This document shows, piece by piece, positions 6,168 to 7,983 of a DNA stretch of 7,983 bases. Origin of the DNA: Pseudomonadota bacterium (GTDB taxonomy: Bacteria > Pseudomonadota > Alphaproteobacteria > Rhizobiales > Devosiaceae); assembly GCA_023415605.1 (NCBI GenBank), contig JAEZKB010000082.1:1-7983 (forward strand), read 5' to 3'. A program made the translations under genes and the position numbers. The number at the start of each line of letters is the position of its first letter. The first letter of the stretch is position 1. The notes under the pieces are model-generated. The model was given only the letters and a program-made list of their open reading frames with translations. It did not search any database and was not told the origin of the DNA.

Positions 6168-7235
6168 TCAGGCCGCGGCGGGGGCCGCCTCCAGCAGGCT
6201 CGTGGTGATGGCGGCGCGATCGAGCGGGCTTTCGCCGATCACGACCAGCGCCGTCTCGCGCGTTTCGCCGGGGAGCCAGGGGCGGTCAAAATAGGCGTTG
6301 ACCCGCGGACCGACCGCCTGGATGGCGAGGCGGGCCGCAGCGCCAGGCAGCGCGGCAAAGCCCTTGAGCCGCAGCACGTCGTGGGCGCGGATGGTCTCTT
6401 CGATCGTACGGAGGAGATGATCCTTGCCGACGACACTGGGCAAGCGAAGCGAGAAGGAGTCGAAGTCATCATGCTCGTGCACTTCGCCGCCATGCTCGAG
6501 CTCGTGATGGCTGTCGCGGCCGGCAAGGTGCTCTTCGGTGGCGAGACCCATGCCGAGCAGCGCCGCCACATCGACATGGCCGTTACGGGCACGGATGAGG
6601 CCGGTGCCGGGACGCATTTCGGCGCGGAGATGCTTTTCCACCGTGTCGAGCGAAGCATCGTCCACGAGGTCGGCCTTGTTAAGGATGACGAGGTCGGCAG
6701 CGATCATCTGGTCTTCGAACAATTCGCCGAGCGGGGTCTCGTGATCGAGCATGTCGTCGGCCGAGCGCAGCGCATCGACGGCAGCTTCGTCGTTAGCGAA
6801 GCGGCCTTCGGCCAGCGCTGCGGCGTCGGCGACGGTGACGACGCCATCGATGGTGACCTGGGCCTTGATCTAGGGCCAGTTGAAGGCACGCAGCAGCGGC
6901 TGCGGCAGCGCCAGGCCGGAAGTCTCGATGACGATGTGATCGGGTCGATCCGGACGGGCGAGGAGTTGCTCCATGGTGGGGATAAACTCGTCGGCCACGG
7001 TGCAGCAGATGCATCCGTTGGCGAGCTCGATCATATCCTCCTCGCGGCAGGTCTCGTCTCCGCAGCCGGCGAGGATGTCCTTGTCGACCCCGAGTTCGCC
7101 GAACTCGTTGATGATCAAGGCGATGCGTTTCCCTTTCGCATGGGCCAAGAGATGGCGCACCAGCGTCGTCTTGCCGGCACCGAGGAAACCGGTGATGACG
7201 GTGACGGGGATCTTTGAACTGGCGAGTTCAGTCAT
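6168..7235 (-). pseudogene. cobW: Cobalt metallochaperone GTPase CobW, interrupted by an in-frame TAG
   Basis: CobW binds GTP and Co2+ and is thought to pass cobalt to the CobNST chelatase. The frame would give 355 residues. It shows the P-loop GFLGAGKTT (16-24), the metal-binding CICC (75-78) in NGCICCTV, the switch-like IVIETSGLA (101-109), NKAD for guanine recognition (186-189), and a His-rich loop (EEHLAGRDSHHELEHGGEVHEH) typical of CobW before the C-terminal domain. Codon 122 is TAG, within FNWP-stop-IKAQVTIDGVV, where relatives usually have glutamate (NWPEI). One base change, GAG to TAG, explains it, and the frame is unchanged on both sides. Termination there leaves 121 residues with P-loop and CICC but no NKAD and no C-terminal domain. 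The start at 7235 has AAAGGGAG 7 bases upstream and overlaps the cbtA stop (ATGA). It may be a recent nonsense mutation, a sequencing error or read-through. Confidence 0.9.
6870..6872 (-). other. In-frame amber codon in cobW
   Basis: The minus-strand triplet TAG (plus strand cta) replaces the expected GAG at codon 122. A single change at 6872 (plus-strand c to a) would account for it. The 234 codons between the TAG and the normal stop match CobW in the same frame, so no insertion or deletion is involved. Confidence 0.9.
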
Positions 7236-7983
7236 GCGTGGACTCCCTTTAGGGCAGTGGCCTCGCGCCGGGCGAACAGCTCGGAAAGATAGCCGAGCAG
7301 CGGACCGACGGTGAGCCAGAACAGAGCGCCGGCAGCGAGCGCCGCCGCCGCGAACTGCGTGGCGAGTGAAGCAGGAACGGCGGAGGCATGGTCGCCGGCG
7401 AGTTGCGGCGCGCCAATGATATGCGGGGCCAGCAGCAGCAGGGCAGCGATGGCGATGCCGGTCCAGTTGCGGAGTTTCGCTACGATCAGGAAACCGGCGC
7501 CAGTGGCGAGCGCTGCGCCCCACCACCAAAGCTGGCGGGCGCCGAGATCGGCAGCGGGCATGCCGGGAAGTTCGGATGGCAGGCCGAGGGCGGGGGCGAG
7601 CTGGAAGGCGACGAAGCCGCCAATGCCCCAGATCACCCCGTTGGCGGCCGTGATCGGCAGCCCGAGCAGCACCGAAGTGGCGGCAAGCAGCAGGGCGAAG
7701 CCCATGCAGCCGAGCACGTTGGCGAGGACAGTATAGGCGGTGCGCTCGGCACCATCCTGCGGGGCCCAAGCGCCGGCATCGTGCTGGTGATCGCTCGTGG
7801 CCGCTGGCTCGTCATGGGAATGCGCAGCGGTGCCTTCGGGGTGGACGTGATCGGCGGCCTCGGGCACCGCGGTCTCGTAAGTTTCCGCGGCGAGGATGAG
7901 GGGGGTCACCTTCCATTGCTGGAGGGCGCTCATGGCAAGGCCGGCTGCGAGTCCAGCAAGGACCGCAGCGAAGAAGATTCGCT
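7232..7983 (-). CDS. cbtA: Cobalt transporter subunit CbtA (5' end outside window)
   Basis: CbtA is a predicted inner membrane subunit of the B12-regulated cobalt transporter CbtAB. The visible 249 residues lack only the first few amino acids; the frame continues to the window edge as RIFFAAVLAGLAAGLAMSAL, the usual first helix. It is followed by the family signature LQQWKVTPLILAAETYE. A His-rich segment (HVHPEGTAAHSHDEP...DHQHD) then precedes WAPQDGAERTAYT. The rest gives about five further membrane helices, including VIWGIGGFVAFQLAPALGLP, LLLLAPHIIGAP and FWLTVGPLLGYL. The internal ATG at 7933 is not the true start, since the helix upstream is in frame and family-like. The TGA stop overlaps the cobW ATG (ATGA). 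The partner gene cbtB and any cobalamin riboswitch would lie to the right of the window. The His cluster probably binds the metal before transport, which is inference. Confidence 0.93.
   Translation of the reverse strand, partial: RIFFAAVLAGLAAGLAMSALQQWKVTPLILAAETYETAVPEAADHVHPEGTAAHSHDEPAATSDHQHDAGAWAPQDGAERTAYTVLANVLGCMGFALLLAATSVLLGLPITAANGVIWGIGGFVAFQLAPALGLPSELPGMPAADLGARQLWWWGAALATGAGFLIVAKLRNWTGIAIAALLLLAPHIIGAPQLAGDHASAVPASLATQFAAAALAAGALFWLTVGPLLGYLSELFARREATALKGVHA
7243..7250 (-). promoter_or_regulatory. Ribosome binding site of cobW
   Basis: AAAGGGAG on the minus strand ends 7 bases before the ATG at 7235, inside the last codons of cbtA. It is the strongest ribosome binding site in the window and fixes the cobW start. 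Translation initiation of cobW therefore looks intact despite the later stop codon. Confidence 0.75.

Noticed and set aside
6159..7217. Long plus-strand open frame of 352 codons opposite cobW
   Set aside because: Antisense shadow of cobW. Its length comes from the strong GC bias at third positions; the CobW motifs on the other strand are decisive.
6168..7235. Frameshift in cobW
   Set aside because: Both halves are in the same frame and the codon count is exact (121 + stop + 234), so this is a substitution and not an insertion or deletion.
5633..7983. Cobalamin riboswitch
   Set aside because: There is no intergenic space of sufficient size and no B12-box-like sequence in the window; it would be expected upstream of cbtB, off the right edge.

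Overview
The window is a GC-rich stretch of what is most likely an alphaproteobacterial chromosome, probably Hyphomicrobiales; a Devosia-like source is my guess from the repeat style and gene content. Nearly all of it is one minus-strand cobalt/cobalamin operon of the aerobic (late cobalt insertion) B12 pathway. I see no defence system, phage, transposase, rRNA, tRNA or CRISPR array.

Layout in operon order (right to left): cbtA (7232-7983, start beyond the edge; cobalt transporter subunit), cobW (6168-7235; cobalt metallochaperone GTPase, broken by one in-frame TAG at 6870-6872), a four-helix membrane protein of unknown function (5633-6094, possibly to 6166), cobN (1671-5633; large subunit of aerobic cobaltochelatase), a small cupin (1325-1678) and cobO (684-1325; corrinoid adenosyltransferase). 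The genes overlap by 1 to 8 bases or nearly touch, except possibly between cobW and the membrane protein, so they are probably cotranscribed and translationally coupled. The logic is cobalt uptake (CbtA), delivery (CobW), insertion into the corrin ring (CobN, with CobS and CobT encoded elsewhere), then adenosylation (CobO). On the plus strand, 98-577 encodes a small exported protein that converges on cobO.

The unusual part is the repeats. The 106-bp gap between the converging genes holds two palindromic REP-like units of one family, facing opposite ways, with compensated stem bases. A second kind of GC-rich palindromic repeat sits inside the cobN reading frame at three separate places (5050-5153, 4226-4280, 3114-3244). 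These are translated as Pro/Gly/Ser-rich inserts without breaking the frame, which resembles the protein-coding palindromic elements known from Rickettsia. The other notable point is the single nonsense codon in cobW, with an intact, family-like frame on both sides.
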